Assembly (NCBI RefSeq): GCF_001465795.2
Contig: NZ_CP013659.2
Span: forward strand, 2,994,501 to 3,058,500
DNA length: 64,000 nucleotides
From: Planococcus rifietoensis
GTDB taxonomy: Bacteria > Bacillota > Bacilli > Bacillales_A > Planococcaceae
Reading direction: 5' to 3'
The translations under genes and the position numbers were made by a program. Below, one piece after another: positions 34,556-43,361 of this stretch (positions within the stretch are counted from its first letter, which is position 1; the number at the start of each line of letters is the position of its first letter). The notes under the pieces are model-generated. The model ran no database searches, was not told where the DNA came from, and was given only the letters and a program-made list of their open reading frames with translations.

Positions 34556-36301
34556 TCACACAGGATAATTATCAAGTTCCACTTTCATCCATCCACGAAC
34601 GCTATTGATGAACCAGATGGCGTCGAATGTGTCGAGCTCATCTTTTTTCAGCACTTTCGTTTCGATGCGCCCTTCTTCAAGGAGCTGTTTGCGGTAGGTG
34701 CCGCCGAGCAGGCCGCTTGAGACAGGCGGCGTGTAGAAACGGCCGTCTTTTTCTGCGACCAGGTTGCCGATGGTGAACTCGGTCAATTCCTCGCGGTCAT
34801 TCCATAACAGTACAGAAAAAGCGTCAGGCGCATGCTGTTGATGCTGTTCATAGATGCTGCGGTTGGTGGTTTTGTGATAGAGAAAGGCATTCCGGCTGTC
34901 GACTGGCGATTTGGCGAGTGCGCAGCGGATCGGCTGCTCGAGCGGGGTTGCCGGCTGTGCGGCCAACTCCATCTTGCCGCTGCGCTCAAGCGTCAGGCGG
35001 ACTTTGAAAAGGCCTGTCGCATGGTTTGAAGCAAGTGATTCCAATTGTTTCGCCACAGCCTCTTCGTCCAATGCAAAACGGAAGTATGCCGCGCTTTTTT
35101 TCAGCCGCGTGAGGTGAAGCGCGACAAGCGGATAATTGCCGTCTTCTAGCTTAAGCGATTCGAGCAAGGCGAATTCGGGGCGCTGGTCGGTCAGCACGCG
35201 GGCTTTCGTCAATAATTCCTCGTATTCGCCTTCGGATGTGGAATCCCAGGTGATGCCCCCGCCTACGCCATAGCGCGCAGCCGATTTGTCCTGATCGATA
35301 ACAACGGTGCGGATCGGCACATTGAAGATGGCGTTTTTTTCAGGCGTGATATAGCCGATTGCGCCGCAATAAACTTCCCGCGGTGTCTGTTCAAGTTCGG
35401 CGATATAGCGCATCGTGCTGACTTTCGGCGCGCCGGTGATCGAACCGCACGGAAACAAAGCCTGGAACCAGTCGAATACGCTAAGCCCTTCCGGCAATTC
35501 AGCTTCCACCGTTGACGTGAGCTGATGGACGGTCGGGTATTTCTCCGCTTGGAACAGCTTCGGCACTTGAACCGTCCCTTGTTTGGCAAGGCGGCTCATA
35601 TCGTTTCGCAGCAGGTCGACAATCATCAAGTTCTCGGCGCGTTCTTTTTCCGAATCGAGCAGCACATCCAAAATAGCCTCATCTTCCCAGCTCGTCCTGC
35701 CACGCGGAGCAGTGCCTTTCATCGGTTTCGTGCGGATGCGTGATCCGTCGATGCGAAAAAACAATTCCGGCGATGCCGACAAAATCTGATGGCGGCCGAT
35801 GTCTAAGTACGCACTGTAATCCGCTTGCTGATTGCGCGCAAGCTGCCGGTAAAATGCTTTTGCGTCGCCTTTAAACCCCGCGGTGAGGCGTTCGGTGTAA
35901 TTCACTTGATACGTGTCGCCTTCTTCGATGGCTTGGCGGATTTTCTGGATGCCGTTTTTGTACTCAGCCACGGAGCCTTCAAGGGTCCATGCCGACACTT
36001 CATAATTTCCATCGCCTGAAGGTTTTGGCGATTGTGCTTCGCTATAGATGCCGAACCAGACTAGCGGCATTTCAGCACCGTCGCGAACGGCCATTTCCGG
36101 ATGAAAAGCAGGCGATGCTTCGTAGGATACATAACCCGCCGCGTAATAGCCTTGCGATGTGTAACGGTCGACTTGTTCAAAAACGGCCGCTACTTCCTTA
36201 AGCGACTTCGCTTCAAGCACCGCGTGCGGTTCGGAAAAAGCGACCGTCTCCGGCGTTCCGTCGTCTTTCGCAAAATCAAACTGCAGATAAGGGGCCATCA
36301 T
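34556..36301 (-). CDS. pabB: Aminodeoxychorismate synthase component I fused to aminodeoxychorismate lyase
   Basis: A 581-residue fusion for p-aminobenzoate synthesis. Residues about 1-350 are chorismate-binding (KPMKGTAPRG, then GSITGAPK); the Lys in PMKGT is the PabB-type residue that TrpE lacks. Residues about 360-581 are a class IV PLP fold (ELTEFTIGNLV, SSGLLGGTYRKQLLEEG), i.e. PabC. The ATG at 36301 follows AAAGGAGGCGCAC. Overlaps pabA by 26 bp, so the two proteins are translationally linked. Confidence 0.92.
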   Translation of the reverse strand: MMAPYLQFDFAKDDGTPETVAFSEPHAVLEAKSLKEVAAVFEQVDRYTSQGYYAAGYVSYEASPAFHPEMAVRDGAEMPLVWFGIYSEAQSPKPSGDGNYEVSAWTLEGSVAEYKNGIQKIRQAIEEGDTYQVNYTERLTAGFKGDAKAFYRQLARNQQADYSAYLDIGRHQILSASPELFFRIDGSRIRTKPMKGTAPRGRTSWEDEAILDVLLDSEKERAENLMIVDLLRNDMSRLAKQGTVQVPKLFQAEKYPTVHQLTSTVEAELPEGLSVFDWFQALFPCGSITGAPKVSTMRYIAELEQTPREVYCGAIGYITPEKNAIFNVPIRTVVIDQDKSAARYGVGGGITWDSTSEGEYEELLTKARVLTDQRPEFALLESLKLEDGNYPLVALHLTRLKKSAAYFRFALDEEAVAKQLESLASNHATGLFKVRLTLERSGKMELAAQPATPLEQPIRCALAKSPVDSRNAFLYHKTTNRSIYEQHQQHAPDAFSVLLWNDREELTEFTIGNLVAEKDGRFYTPPVSSGLLGGTYRKQLLEEGRIETKVLKKDELDTFDAIWFINSVRGWMKVELDNYPV

Positions 36302-36899
36302 GTGCGCCTCCTTTCTTTTCACGATTCCATAATTGGGCGTTCTGATAGGCGGTCGCGAGCATCTGAAACCCATCCTTCGTCAAAATCGATTCAGGATGGA
36401 ACTGGATGCCTTCAACCGGTAATTCTTTATGGCGTACGCCCATGATGCTGCCATCTTCTGCCGTTGCTGTCACTTCGAGAATGCCTGGAAGCGTATCGAT
36501 TTCCGCCACGAGCGAATGATAACGCACAACCGGCGTCGGTGAAATCAACCCCGCAAAAACTCCTTGCCCGCTATGTGTCACTTCCGATACTTTGCCGTGG
36601 ACAGGCTGGACGCCTTTACGGACTTTGCCTCCGTAGAACTCGACGATGCTCTGGTGGCCCAGGCACACGCCGAGTATCGGAATGTTCCCGCTAAGCTGTT
36701 CGAGCGCTTTGGTCCCGACGCCCGGCTGCAAAGGCTTGCCCGGCCCTGGCGACAGCACGATCAGTTCCGGCGATAAGGCTTCGAGATCTTGCAGCACGGC
36801 ACGGTCATTCTGTAAGACTTCCACACGCGCACCGAGCCGCTCGAAGTAATGGACCAGATTATATGTAAATGAATCGTAATGATCGATGATGACAATCAC
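36276..36899 (-). CDS. pabA: Glutamine amidotransferase component II (PabA/TrpG)
   Basis: A 207-residue class I glutaminase that feeds ammonia to PabB. DHYDSFTYNLVHYFERLG at the N-terminus, SPGPGKP, the nucleophile Cys in GVCLGHQ near residue 79, and the His-Glu pair in QFHPES near 170. The GTG start follows GAGGAG. With the adjoining pabB-pabC fusion it is more likely PabA, though such subunits can serve TrpE too. Confidence 0.92.
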   Translation of the reverse strand: MIVIIDHYDSFTYNLVHYFERLGARVEVLQNDRAVLQDLEALSPELIVLSPGPGKPLQPGVGTKALEQLSGNIPILGVCLGHQSIVEFYGGKVRKGVQPVHGKVSEVTHSGQGVFAGLISPTPVVRYHSLVAEIDTLPGILEVTATAEDGSIMGVRHKELPVEGIQFHPESILTKDGFQMLATAYQNAQLWNREKKGGAHDGPLSAV

Positions 36900-37158
36900 G
36901 GGAAAAACTCCTCTTCAAATGAAATGTCGCGTAGTTTCATTATAAAGGGAGTGGGGCGATTAAGCATAGCTTATGCAATGGCATGCAATCAGAAGAATGT
37001 CCGAATTAAGTTTACTTCACGGAACACAGGTTATAAATAGCGCAATCTTCAATGCATAAAGCTAGTTTATCCACATTCGCCTCTCCAGATAATTAAATAT
37101 GCCAGCATGCCCACCATAACATGCCAACTTTCTTTTTCCAAATAAAGGATGCACGCTA
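36900..37158. other. Gene-free stretch upstream of pabA
   Basis: About 260 bp with no credible gene; holds the pabA promoter region and a short inverted repeat AAGCATAGCTTATGC-like at 36961. Nothing else clear is seen. Confidence 0.5.
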
Positions 37159-37189
37159 AAAACCCGGATCGCCTGGCGATCCGGGTTTT
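37159..37189. terminator. Intrinsic terminator
   Basis: Perfect arms AAAACCCGGATCGCC / GGCGATCCGGGTTTT. Ends the leftward gene at 37196. Confidence 0.88.
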
Positions 37190-37195
37190 GTCTAT

Positions 37196-37594
37196 TTAAT
37201 CGATCTGACGCAATGCAGCAGCGAGCCGTGCGGCGAAATTCTCCGGCGGTTCCTCTGTTGTAAGTCGCAGACACACAATATTCGGGTTCGAGTCGATGCT
37301 TTGTTCAAATTCTGTCGGCAAGGCGATTGGGTATTGCTGCAATGCTTGCGTAAATAACGGCACTTCTTCAGGGAGCAGGTAGATGTCTGCTTCGTTCATG
37401 GCAGAGCCATCGGATTTCAGGTTTCGAAACGATATATCGTGTTCCAGTGTGCAATCAAAACTTTTATCATGCAATTCAATGGTTACGGTGCGGTTTTTCT
37501 TGATCAGGCATTCCATGTCCGTGGTATCGGTTTCTGCCTCAAGCAAGTTACCGACCTGTTGTGCCAGGTCCATGATAGTGTGTTCGATTTTCAT
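37196..37594 (-). CDS. Hypothetical protein
   Basis: Not recognised. 132 residues, acidic, no signal or membrane segment; alternates beta-type (KKNRTVTIELHDKSFDCTLEH) and helical parts. The ATG at 37594 has AAAGGGGAACGAT. Single gene with terminators on both sides. Confidence 0.65.
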   Translation of the reverse strand: MKIEHTIMDLAQQVGNLLEAETDTTDMECLIKKNRTVTIELHDKSFDCTLEHDISFRNLKSDGSAMNEADIYLLPEEVPLFTQALQQYPIALPTEFEQSIDSNPNIVCLRLTTEEPPENFAARLAAALRQID

Positions 37595-37633
37595 ATCGTT
37601 CCCCTTTCTTAAAGCAAATTACGCCGAAAAGAA

Positions 37634-37673
37634 AACGCCGAAAAAAACCCAAGCAAGGGCTTTTTTCGGCGTT
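37634..37673. terminator. Intrinsic terminator
   Basis: AACGCCGAAAAAA.CCC and GGG.TTTTTTCGGCGTT pair with one mismatch; the loop is AAGCAA. Confidence 0.78.
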
Positions 37674-37838
37674 GGTTCCAGCGCTATAGTCTGTTCCATT
37701 TTACCAAATGGGAGTTGCATATTTTTAAGCAGTGATAATTGATGCCTGATCGGAAATACTATGGGTTCCCGTTCGTGAATAGTATAAGATAAATCGTCTA
37801 AAAAGGGAAACTATAGGCCTACACCCACTTATACAAAA

Positions 37839-38027
37839 TCAATCTTCTTCATCTTCCTCGTCATCTTCATTGTCTTCATTGTCTTCAGAGTCGCCTTGTT
37901 CTTCACCTGGCATGACGTCTGTTTCTTGTTCCATTTCCGGCTCTTCTTCCCCGCCGCCGCATGCAGCAAGCATTCCGGCAGACAGCATTGCCGCCGCGCC
38001 GACTTTCAGCCACTTCTGTTGTGCCAT
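37839..38027 (-). CDS. Small acidic lipoprotein
   Basis: A 62-residue precursor with a signal peptide and lipobox LAAC (Cys at 23), then GGGEEE and a tail made almost only of Glu, Asp and Asn. RBS AGGAGGAAGGACA before the ATG. Function unknown; the strongly acidic tail could bind cations or be a wall-associated spacer. Confidence 0.72.
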   Translation of the reverse strand: MAQQKWLKVGAAAMLSAGMLAACGGGEEEPEMEQETDVMPGEEQGDSEDNEDNEDDEEDEED

Positions 38028-38100
38028 TGTCCTTCCTCCTCTGCTTCAGTTCCTTATTAGCTCTATACCCGCTTGACCGACGGAGAAACTAAAGGAAGCC

Positions 38101-38580
38101 TCAGGAGTTGGTTGCCGGTAGCAGGCCTTTGTGATGGCTATATTTCGTCAACACACTTTCCGCGAACGCATCACAGCGCAGACAGTCATCCGCAGACGGC
38201 ATTTGTTCGACTTTGAGCGTTGCGGCTAAGACCGTTGTCGCATGCAGCATGTCCCGGAACAGATCTACCGCGCCGCAATACGTCGCAAAGCAGCGGTCGC
38301 CTGTGCCGAATACGCCTGTGATGGGCGTCTTATCCTGGTGTTCCATCGCTTCGTACAGCCCATGCAGCTGCTTCGGGATTTCGCCGTTCATCCACGTATA
38401 CGTACCAACCAAAACTATATCGTAACAGCATAGTTCGGCGAGATTGAATTCCTTCACGCGAAAAACATCCGGTTGAGCCCCTTGACGAACTAGCGCATCC
38501 GCAACCATTTGAGTGAGGCTTTCCGTGTGCCCCGTCGCAGAAGCATAGACAATTGCAATGGTCGGTTTATAATTCGTCAA
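38101..38580 (-). CDS. Flavodoxin in the ribonucleotide reductase operon
   Basis: A 159-residue FMN-binding electron carrier: phosphate loop YASATGHTE near residue 13, GTYTWMNGEIP near 58 and GTGDRCFATYCGAVD near 90. The TTG at 38580 overlaps the end of nrdF by 14 bp and has CGGAG about 10 bp upstream. It is a true short-chain flavodoxin and not the NrdI subtype. Its place suggests reduction or assembly of the NrdF metal centre. Confidence 0.88.
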   Translation of the reverse strand: MTNYKPTIAIVYASATGHTESLTQMVADALVRQGAQPDVFRVKEFNLAELCCYDIVLVGTYTWMNGEIPKQLHGLYEAMEHQDKTPITGVFGTGDRCFATYCGAVDLFRDMLHATTVLAATLKVEQMPSADDCLRCDAFAESVLTKYSHHKGLLPATNS

Positions 38581-39604
38581 AGCCGTTCGACTCCGATACT
38601 TTCGTATAGGCACGTGATTTCTGTTCGAAGAAATCCGACTTCGTGCTGTTCATCATGTCATCGCCGAAGACGCGGATCCATGGCATCGGATTATCGCGTG
38701 TTTCGTAGAGGTTGCCGAGGCCGATTTGGCGCAGCCGCTTGTTTGCCAAGTATTCGACGTACTCGTTGAACTCATCAAGATCCAGGCCGTCGATCTCCCC
38801 TAGGATATGCTGTGCCCATTCTTTTTCGAGTTCGACGGCGTGCGCTACTTCATCGCGGATCCAGTCGTTCATCTCATCTGTCGCGAGTTCCGGGTTTTCT
38901 GCGATCAGGATGCGGATAAACTGGGAAACGAAATAGGCGTGCTGCATTTCGTCACGCTGGATATAGCTGATCATCGTGCTCGTTTTGAGCATTTTCTGCT
39001 GACGCGCGAGGTGGTAGAAAAACGCAAAGCCCGCATAGAAATAAATGCCTTCCAAGTTAATCGAATTGACCGCAAGCTTCAATAAGTTTTCTAGATTGGG
39101 CTCAGTACGGAACGCTTCGTACGCAGACAAGATTCGTGCGTTGCGCTTTCTGACGAGCGGGTCGTTCTTCGCTTCGTCAAAGCGCCGGTTCTGTTCATCA
39201 AGTGGCACGAGTGAGCTGAGTACGTAGGAATACGACTCGGTGTGGACCGCTTCCTGCTGGGCGATGACGGCAAAAATCGACTTGAAGCTCGAATCGCTGA
39301 CATAGTCCATTACTTGAGTCATCGTCGGCGTCTGCAGGCTGTCAAGAGACGCGAGCTGCGTGTTGATGCGCAAAAAGACGTCTTTTTCGGTATCTGATAG
39401 TGAGTCCCAATTTTTAATATCATCCTGCATATTGATTTCCTGCGCTTTCCAAAAGTTCGCGAGCAGCGCTTGGTACAGTTCATACATATGCGGATGGGCG
39501 ATGTCGTTCCAATTGAGCAAACCAGAGCTCGCCCCGCCGACAATGGCGGTCGAGCGGTTCGGTGCATCCGGGTCCATCAATGGTTGTTTCGTTAAGGTTT
39601 GCAT
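38567..39604 (-). CDS. nrdF: Class I ribonucleotide reductase beta subunit
   Basis: A 345-residue radical-generating subunit. Metal ligands fit the family: Asp in LASLDSLQ, Glu and His in QEAVHTESYS, Glu in INLEGIYFY, Glu and His in RDEMQHAYF. The Tyr in EAVHTESY is at the position of the stable radical in the NrdF type. The ATG at 39604 has AAAGG nine bases upstream. It lies between nrdE and the flavodoxin. Confidence 0.9.
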   Translation of the reverse strand: MQTLTKQPLMDPDAPNRSTAIVGGASSGLLNWNDIAHPHMYELYQALLANFWKAQEINMQDDIKNWDSLSDTEKDVFLRINTQLASLDSLQTPTMTQVMDYVSDSSFKSIFAVIAQQEAVHTESYSYVLSSLVPLDEQNRRFDEAKNDPLVRKRNARILSAYEAFRTEPNLENLLKLAVNSINLEGIYFYAGFAFFYHLARQQKMLKTSTMISYIQRDEMQHAYFVSQFIRILIAENPELATDEMNDWIRDEVAHAVELEKEWAQHILGEIDGLDLDEFNEYVEYLANKRLRQIGLGNLYETRDNPMPWIRVFGDDMMNSTKSDFFEQKSRAYTKVSESNGFDEL

Positions 39605-39619
39605 ACTCCTCATCCTTTC

Positions 39620-41797
39620 TTAGCTTTCACATGCCTCGCATGCTTCGATTTCTTCCTGGGACGTGCTGCGCACATAATAGCTCGTCTTCAACCCGCAATT
39701 CCATGCTTCGAGGTGCAATTCGAGCAACTCCTTGGCGCGGATCGTGTGCGGCACATATAAATTAAAACTGATCGACTGGTCGATATGGCGCTGTCTCGCG
39801 GCATTTTGGCGGATGCTCCATTTTTGGTCGAGCACGTGGCGTGCGCGGCGGTAATAGTCATATGTCCGGTGGTTCAAATCCGGTGCCGTTACATTAAAGC
39901 GGAAATTCTTTTTCTCTTCTGCGTATTCGACGGCATACAGCGGATCGATGCCGTCTGTCGAACCGCCAATTTTAGCGGTCGACGAGTTCGGCGCAACAGC
40001 CATCATCCAGCCATTGCGAACGCCAGATGCTGCAACTTTGCGGCGCAGCGCGTCCCAGCGTTCACTGTTGTAGCCGCGGCGCTCGAAAAAGCTGCCTGTA
40101 TGCCATTCGGAATTCTGGAATTCACTGAAAGCCCCTTTTTCCTCTGCCAATCCCGCAGATGCGCGGATGGTGTGCCAAGCGATTTCTTCGTACAAACTGT
40201 CTGCATACTCGACCGCTTCTTCTGTTTCCCAATGGATGCTGCGAAGCGCCAGCAGATGATGCCAACCGAATGTTCCTAACCCAACGGCGCGATACTTGCC
40301 ATTCGTCACTTCTGCCTGGCCGACCGAAATCGTGTTCAAGTCGATGACATTATCGAGCATGCGCAATTGAATCGGGATCAAGCGCGACAAGACGTCTGCC
40401 TGCACCGCTCTTGGCAAGTTGATGGACGATAAATTGCAGACGACGAAATCGCCCGGTTTTTTCACAGTGACCAAATTGCCTTCTTCATCTTTGTATTCTT
40501 TGATAATTTCAGTCGGCGACATGTTCTGTGCGATTTCACTGCACAGATTACTGCAGTAGATAGATGTTTTGCCGATGCCGCGCAAGTGCTTGTTCGGGTT
40601 TTGGCGGTTCACTTCGTCGCGGTAGAACATATACGGCGTTCCGGTCTCGAGTTGCGACACCATGATGCGCGCCATAACATCCATCGCACGGAACGATTTT
40701 CTGGCCAATAAAGGATGGTTGACTGCTTCCTCGTATTTTTCCGTAAAGTATTTACGGTCCGTTTCATCGTAGAAATCTTCCAGGCCAAGCGGATTGCCCT
40801 GGTCGTCTTTCCAGCCCATCACTTGCTTGACTTCGTGCGGGCAGAACGTATGCCATTCGCCGACACTGCGGCCATTTTCATCGGTTTCCTGCAATTTTTG
40901 CATAAACAAATCCGGAATCGAAACGCCGGTGAAAATATCGTGTGCTTTGCGGCGCTCATCGCCATTATTCGTTTTCAAATCCAGGAAGCCGTTCATGATG
41001 TCTTTATGGAACACATCCAAATAGACCGCCACTGCGCCTTGACGCTGGCCAAGTTGGTCGACGCTGACTGCGGTGTCGTTGAGCAGGCGGATCCACGGGA
41101 TAACGCCGGATGAATTGCCTTTGAATTTGCGGATGTCCGAGCCGAGTGCGCGCACTTTTCCGTAATAGACGCCGAGGCCGCCGCCGTCTTTGCTGAGGCG
41201 CGCGACATCCCAGTTGTTCTGGTAAATGCCATCCAGCGAATCCGCTACGGTGTCGATAAAGCACGAAGACATTTGCCCGAAGCTTTTCCCGGCATTCGAT
41301 AAAGTCGGCGTCGCCACCGTCATATACAAATTGCTCATCGCCCAATACGCTTCTTTGACGAGTTCCAAGCGGCGCACTTTCGGTTCTTTTTGCATCAAAG
41401 TCATCGCGATGATGAGAAAGCGCTCCTGCGGCAATTCCCACACACGGCCGTCATAGTCTTTTGCCAAATAACGGTCCGCCAGCAAGAATAAACCTATGTA
41501 ATTGAACAATTCATCGCGCTCTGGCGCAATTTCTTTTCCTAGTAGGCGAATTTCGTTCTCAGAATAAGCTTCGAGTAAGTCTTTAGAATAAATACCAAGG
41601 CGGCTCAGCCCGTAAATCAATCCGTAGAAATCATCGTATTTATTCGCTGCGCTGTAGCCGCGCGTTTGTGCCGCTTGCTCATATAATTTCTCCAAATATA
41701 ACCCTGCCGCCTCAAATGTCCAATGCGGTTCGTCCATCGATACCCGGTCCAATGCATCCTGAATTTTTCTATCACGTTCTACTGCTCCTAAAGTCAT
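39620..41797 (-). CDS. nrdE: Class I ribonucleotide reductase alpha subunit
   Basis: A 725-residue catalytic subunit. It lacks an N-terminal ATP cone, as in NrdE. Seen: ATPTLSNAGKSFGQMSSC near residue 170, GGGLGVYYGKVRALGSD, the active-site Cys in CSNLCSEIAQN, and the C-terminal redox pair in CEACES. The ATG at 41797 has AAAGGAG upstream. It begins 1 bp after the thioesterase stop in a B12-riboswitch operon, so it should be turned off when cobalamin is plentiful. Confidence 0.92.
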   Translation of the reverse strand: MTLGAVERDRKIQDALDRVSMDEPHWTFEAAGLYLEKLYEQAAQTRGYSAANKYDDFYGLIYGLSRLGIYSKDLLEAYSENEIRLLGKEIAPERDELFNYIGLFLLADRYLAKDYDGRVWELPQERFLIIAMTLMQKEPKVRRLELVKEAYWAMSNLYMTVATPTLSNAGKSFGQMSSCFIDTVADSLDGIYQNNWDVARLSKDGGGLGVYYGKVRALGSDIRKFKGNSSGVIPWIRLLNDTAVSVDQLGQRQGAVAVYLDVFHKDIMNGFLDLKTNNGDERRKAHDIFTGVSIPDLFMQKLQETDENGRSVGEWHTFCPHEVKQVMGWKDDQGNPLGLEDFYDETDRKYFTEKYEEAVNHPLLARKSFRAMDVMARIMVSQLETGTPYMFYRDEVNRQNPNKHLRGIGKTSIYCSNLCSEIAQNMSPTEIIKEYKDEEGNLVTVKKPGDFVVCNLSSINLPRAVQADVLSRLIPIQLRMLDNVIDLNTISVGQAEVTNGKYRAVGLGTFGWHHLLALRSIHWETEEAVEYADSLYEEIAWHTIRASAGLAEEKGAFSEFQNSEWHTGSFFERRGYNSERWDALRRKVAASGVRNGWMMAVAPNSSTAKIGGSTDGIDPLYAVEYAEEKKNFRFNVTAPDLNHRTYDYYRRARHVLDQKWSIRQNAARQRHIDQSISFNLYVPHTIRAKELLELHLEAWNCGLKTSYYVRSTSQEEIEACEACES

Positions 41798-41798
41798 C

Positions 41799-42287
41799 TC
41801 AACACAGCTCCTTTGCGTATTCGTTTGCTATCATTCGGCGTTCTTTTCGTTCCTGTGCGTTTTCAAATAATCGTTTTTCATTTTCCGTTTCCGGCACTAC
41901 GCTCGCGACCGGCGTCGGACGGCCTTCTGCGTCCACTGCGACCATCGTCAAGATCGAAGTGGTCGTCAAACTGCGCGTGCCGCTTTCGATGTGCTGGCAT
42001 TCCGCTTTGACGTATACTTCCATCGAAGTACGTCCTGTCGAAATGACGACGCCTTCCAAGATCAAGATATCGCCGACTTTTGCCGAGGACAGGAAATTGA
42101 CGTTGTCGATCGATGCGGTCACGACTGCGCGGCGGCTATGTTTCATTGCCGAGATGGCGGCGATTTCGTCGATATACGCGAGGACGGTGCCCCCGAAAAT
42201 CGTGCCCATATGATTGGTATCCGGCGGCAAGACGAGCCGGGACTGTATGGTCCTGGATACGCCAGCCGGAAGTTGTTCTCTATGCAT
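41799..42287 (-). CDS. Acyl-CoA thioesterase (hotdog fold)
   Basis: A 162-residue hotdog-fold thioesterase of the YciA/YkhA type: PPDTNHMGTIFGGTVLAYIDE near the N-terminus holds the conserved Asn/Asp core. The ATG at 42287 follows GGAGGAATTCGTT, directly after the riboswitch terminator. It lies 1 bp from nrdE, so the thioesterase is the first gene of the B12-controlled reductase operon. The acyl-CoA substrate is unknown. Confidence 0.85.
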   Translation of the reverse strand: MHREQLPAGVSRTIQSRLVLPPDTNHMGTIFGGTVLAYIDEIAAISAMKHSRRAVVTASIDNVNFLSSAKVGDILILEGVVISTGRTSMEVYVKAECQHIESGTRSLTTTSILTMVAVDAEGRPTPVASVVPETENEKRLFENAQERKERRMIANEYAKELC

Positions 42288-42302
42288 AACGAATTCCTCC
42301 TT

Positions 42303-42344
42303 ATAAAAACACAAAAGCCCCCACTCTCCGGAGAGAATGGGGGC
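42303..42344 (-). terminator. Expression-platform terminator of the cobalamin riboswitch
   Basis: Read leftward, GCCCCCA.TCTC pairs with GAGA.TGGGGGC around the loop, then TTTTGTGTTTTT. It stands just upstream of the thioesterase ribosome binding site, so B12 binding probably stops transcription here. Confidence 0.85.
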
Positions 42345-42431
42345 ATAAACGCAAGTTAATGAAGTGGGCACACTTGGGCCACACAAACCAAACCTTTGTC
42401 ATCCTTCCCAATTCCCGGAGAAGTGCAAAAC

Positions 42432-42594
42432 GACAACAGAGGCAGGTCTCCTGGCTCGCGCGTCACTCTCCCCATGCCCTTCCCGTCCATTGGACAGTGA
42501 GATTTCATGGTTCGTCTGCGCTTACAGTTGCGGGAACAGCTCCGGGATTTCACCGGATTCCCTATTCAGCCCGTAGTGGGCACCTTTGTTGCGG
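42432..42594 (-). promoter_or_regulatory. Cobalamin (B12) riboswitch
   Basis: On the minus strand the order of conserved blocks is AAAGGTGCCC, GGGAATCCGGTGAAATCC, GCTGTTCCCGCAACTGTAAGC, and the B12 box GAGCCAGGAGACCTGCC. The outer helix pairs CAACA with TGTTG. The order and sequence fit the cobalamin riboswitch class. It controls thioesterase-nrdE-nrdF-flavodoxin. Confidence 0.95.
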
Positions 42595-42862
42595 TATCAC
42601 TATATATGGTGTTGAATTTTTACATCATCACCAAATCTTGTAGTTTTACTATAGACCAGTTCGAATTTCGCCGCAAGGATTTTCTCGTACTTCCTGTAGA
42701 AAGTGAAAAAGGGTCTAGTCGCTGGCTTGTTTTTCGTATAAAACTTTCAATTTGTAGTTATTTTTTGATACAAGGTTTTCAAATTTTCTGTTTCAGTGAA
42801 GACAGCGAGAACTTGCTTGTGAAATCGTTCCTGTGCTCTAGTTATGCATTATCTTTGTAGTC

Positions 42863-42948
42863 GCCAGCCTGCTTTGGGTTGGCCTTTAGCAATAAGCCAA
42901 GAAGGGCGCTTGTCTTATTGCGTCGGCTCACCCTTGTCGCTGGCTGGC
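42863..42948. repeat. Hairpin repeat A1
   Basis: An 86-nt nested hairpin. Helices: GCCAGCC/GGCTGGC, GGGTTGGCC/GGCTCACCC (one mismatch, one G-T), GCAATAAG/CTTATTGC (perfect 8 bp), CAAG/CTTG with a 7-nt loop. Five positions differ from copy A3 on both sides so pairing holds. Confidence 0.8.
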
Positions 42949-43000
42949 TAAAACATTTCATAGATTCGTGTGTGTTTAATTAGATCTGCTTCTCTAAGGA

Positions 43001-43027
43001 GTTGCCGGCTAGTGGGGGAATCGCTTC
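43001..43027. repeat. Core repeat B1
   Basis: 27 bp, GTTGCCGGCTAGTG-GGGGAATCGCTTC, 53 bp after A1. The last part can fold as GGGAA-TCGC-TTCCC. Confidence 0.78.
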
Positions 43028-43106
43028 CCGGGAAAGGGTTCAGTGAAGACAGCGTGAGCTTTCTTGTAGAACAGTTTCGGTGATTAGCTTGTTCATGTTG
43101 TTGGTA

Positions 43107-43282
43107 GCCGCGGCCGGGCTTTGGGTTGGCCTCTCGCAATAAGCCAATGAATTGGCGAGAAGGAGTTGAGCCGATTCATTTGCGACGCATCTGCGTAGCA
43201 GATGTGGGAGCAAGGTGTTTGACCTGATGCTTGAATAAAACATTTATCTAAGGCTTCGGCTAACCCTTTTGCGCTCGACGGC
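43107..43282. repeat. Hairpin repeat A2, variant with long interior
   Basis: Outer parts match the A element (GGGCTTTGGGTTGGCC at 43116, GGCTAACCC at 43258, CGACGGC at 43276), with full pairing of GGGTTGGCC and GGCTAACCC. The interior is about 125 nt and forms other hairpins: CCAAT-GA-ATTGG inside CTCG/CGAG, and CATCTGC-GTA-GCAGATG. Confidence 0.65.
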
Positions 43283-43334
43283 TTAGAGATTTCATTGTTC
43301 TGTGTGCGTTTAATCGGATCTGCTTCTTGAGATA

Positions 43335-43361
43335 GTTGCCGGCTAGTGAGGGAATCGCTTC
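43335..43361. repeat. Core repeat B2
   Basis: 27 bp, same as B1 except one G to A (GTGAGGGAATCG). 53 bp after A2. Confidence 0.78.

Noticed and set aside
34556-36899. Anthranilate synthase (TrpEG)
   Set aside because: The PMKGT lysine, the fused PLP class IV lyase domain and lack of trp genes point to PabAB-PabC.
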